In this document: one piece after another, positions 63,727 through 64,000 of the stretch
Layout of the letters: every line of letters starts with the position of its first letter
Numbering within the stretch: the stretch's first letter is position 1
Source of the DNA: Dyadobacter sp. CY347
Lineage (GTDB): Bacteria; Bacteroidota; Bacteroidia; Cytophagales; Spirosomataceae
DNA: 64,000 nt
Assembly: GCF_021502655.1 (NCBI RefSeq)
Contig: NZ_JAKFFT010000006.1
Location: forward strand, 62,001-126,000
Direction: 5' to 3'
Position numbers and translations under genes: made by a program
The notes under the pieces: generated by a model
Seen by the model: the letters and a program-made list of their open reading frames with translations, nothing else
Databases searched by the model: none
What the model was told of the DNA's origin: nothing

Positions 63727-64000
63727 ATGATTACGTCATTTATTGATTTTCTGAAATTCGAAAAACGCGCCAGCGTTCATACCGTTAAGTCTTACCAGAC
63801 GGATTTGGACCAGTTTCAGAAATATCTTTTATTTCAATATGAGCTGGATAAGCCGGAAGAGGCCAAGGCTCCCATGCTTCGCTCCTGGATTGTGAGCTTG
63901 ATGGAAGAAGGCATGAATCCATCGTCTATTAATCGTAAAATAGCTTCACTCAGAACATTTTATGGGTTTTTGAAAAGGAAAAAGGTTGTTTCCCTAGACC
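63727..64000 (+). CDS. Tyrosine recombinase XerC/XerD type, 3' end cut by window
   Basis: Ninety-one residues are visible from the ATG at 63727 (MITSFIDFLKFEKRASVHTV). They form the N-terminal core-binding SAM-like domain: SVHTVKSYQTDLDQFQKYL, then INRKIASLRTFYGFLKRKK. The catalytic domain with its Arg-His-Arg-Tyr residues lies beyond the window. In many Bacteroidota a xerC-like gene follows rpsU, which supports a chromosome-dimer resolvase rather than a phage integrase; this is inference. Confidence 0.88.
   Translation, partial: MITSFIDFLKFEKRASVHTVKSYQTDLDQFQKYLLFQYELDKPEEAKAPMLRSWIVSLMEEGMNPSSINRKIASLRTFYGFLKRKKVVSLD

Noticed and set aside
1-64000. Search by eye for tRNA, rRNA, insertion sequences, phage genes and defence islands
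   Set aside because: No cloverleaf with a T-loop consensus, no transposase frame and no defence-type gene cluster was found, apart from the PIN toxin-antitoxin pair.

Overview
The window looks like a stretch of chromosome from a Bacteroidota bacterium of the order Cytophagales, most like Dyadobacter or a close relative (inference from gene content, no search run). The signs are a SusC-like TonB-dependent receptor with a carboxypeptidase-regulatory domain, a Wzi/RemB-type barrel, DUF5117-type metalloprotease, M28-type glutaminyl cyclase, many signal peptides ending in Ala-Gln, near absence of Shine-Dalgarno sequences, and promoters of the form TTG-N(17-23)-TAnnTTTG. Coding density is high and almost everything is housekeeping or envelope metabolism. 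I saw no tRNA, rRNA, CRISPR array, insertion sequence or prophage.

Layout. 1-3636: 3' part of a SNF2 helicase with two SWIM zinc motifs, ended by a terminator overlapping its stop. 3653-11601 (minus): small exported protein, RidA-like protein, RecQ, an HhH/beta-barrel protein, NadC, a Wzi-like barrel. 11727-19261: uracil phosphoribosyltransferase, a large TonB receptor with an odd Ala-rich insert, GDP-mannose pyrophosphorylase, a long hairpin repeat, RecF, pyruvate dehydrogenase E1 alpha. 19399-27364: TatC, then a minus-strand cluster of hydrolase, CBS protein, NAD kinase, dipeptide epimerase and a divergent alpha-oxoamine-synthase-like enzyme; an esterase-like hydrolase; a soluble CapD-like dehydratase.

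27386-32724: nuoKLMN of complex I as a self-contained transcription unit with its own promoter and terminator. 32745-45427: exonuclease, small porin-like protein, glycerol kinase, penicillin-binding protein 1C, glutaminyl cyclase, CysS, a DUF5618-like protein, PfkB kinase, glycerophosphodiesterase, DNA-3-methyladenine glycosylase, PAP2 phosphatase and KdsA. 45598-50425: acpP-fabF-rnc, then small heat-shock protein and HtrA, each with its own terminator. 50445-58256: pseudouridine synthase with a repetitive tail, acetoacetate-CoA ligase, C-terminal processing protease, SDR and Fsr-like MFS transporter. 58253-63270 (minus): PIN/antitoxin pair, M23 peptidase, DUF5117 metalloprotease, Ppx/GppA. 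63349-64000: rpsU and the start of a Xer-type recombinase.

There is no obvious new multi-gene defence or secretion system. The points most worth a second look are the link between the glutaminyl cyclase and at least eight Ala-Gln signal peptides in the window, the TonB receptor insert, the shared promoter/start-site form of acpP and rpsU, the stand-alone nuoKLMN unit, the paired dyads before the small heat-shock gene, the phased direct repeats before the antitoxin, the divergent oxoamine-synthase/epimerase pair, and the long hairpin repeat after manC.
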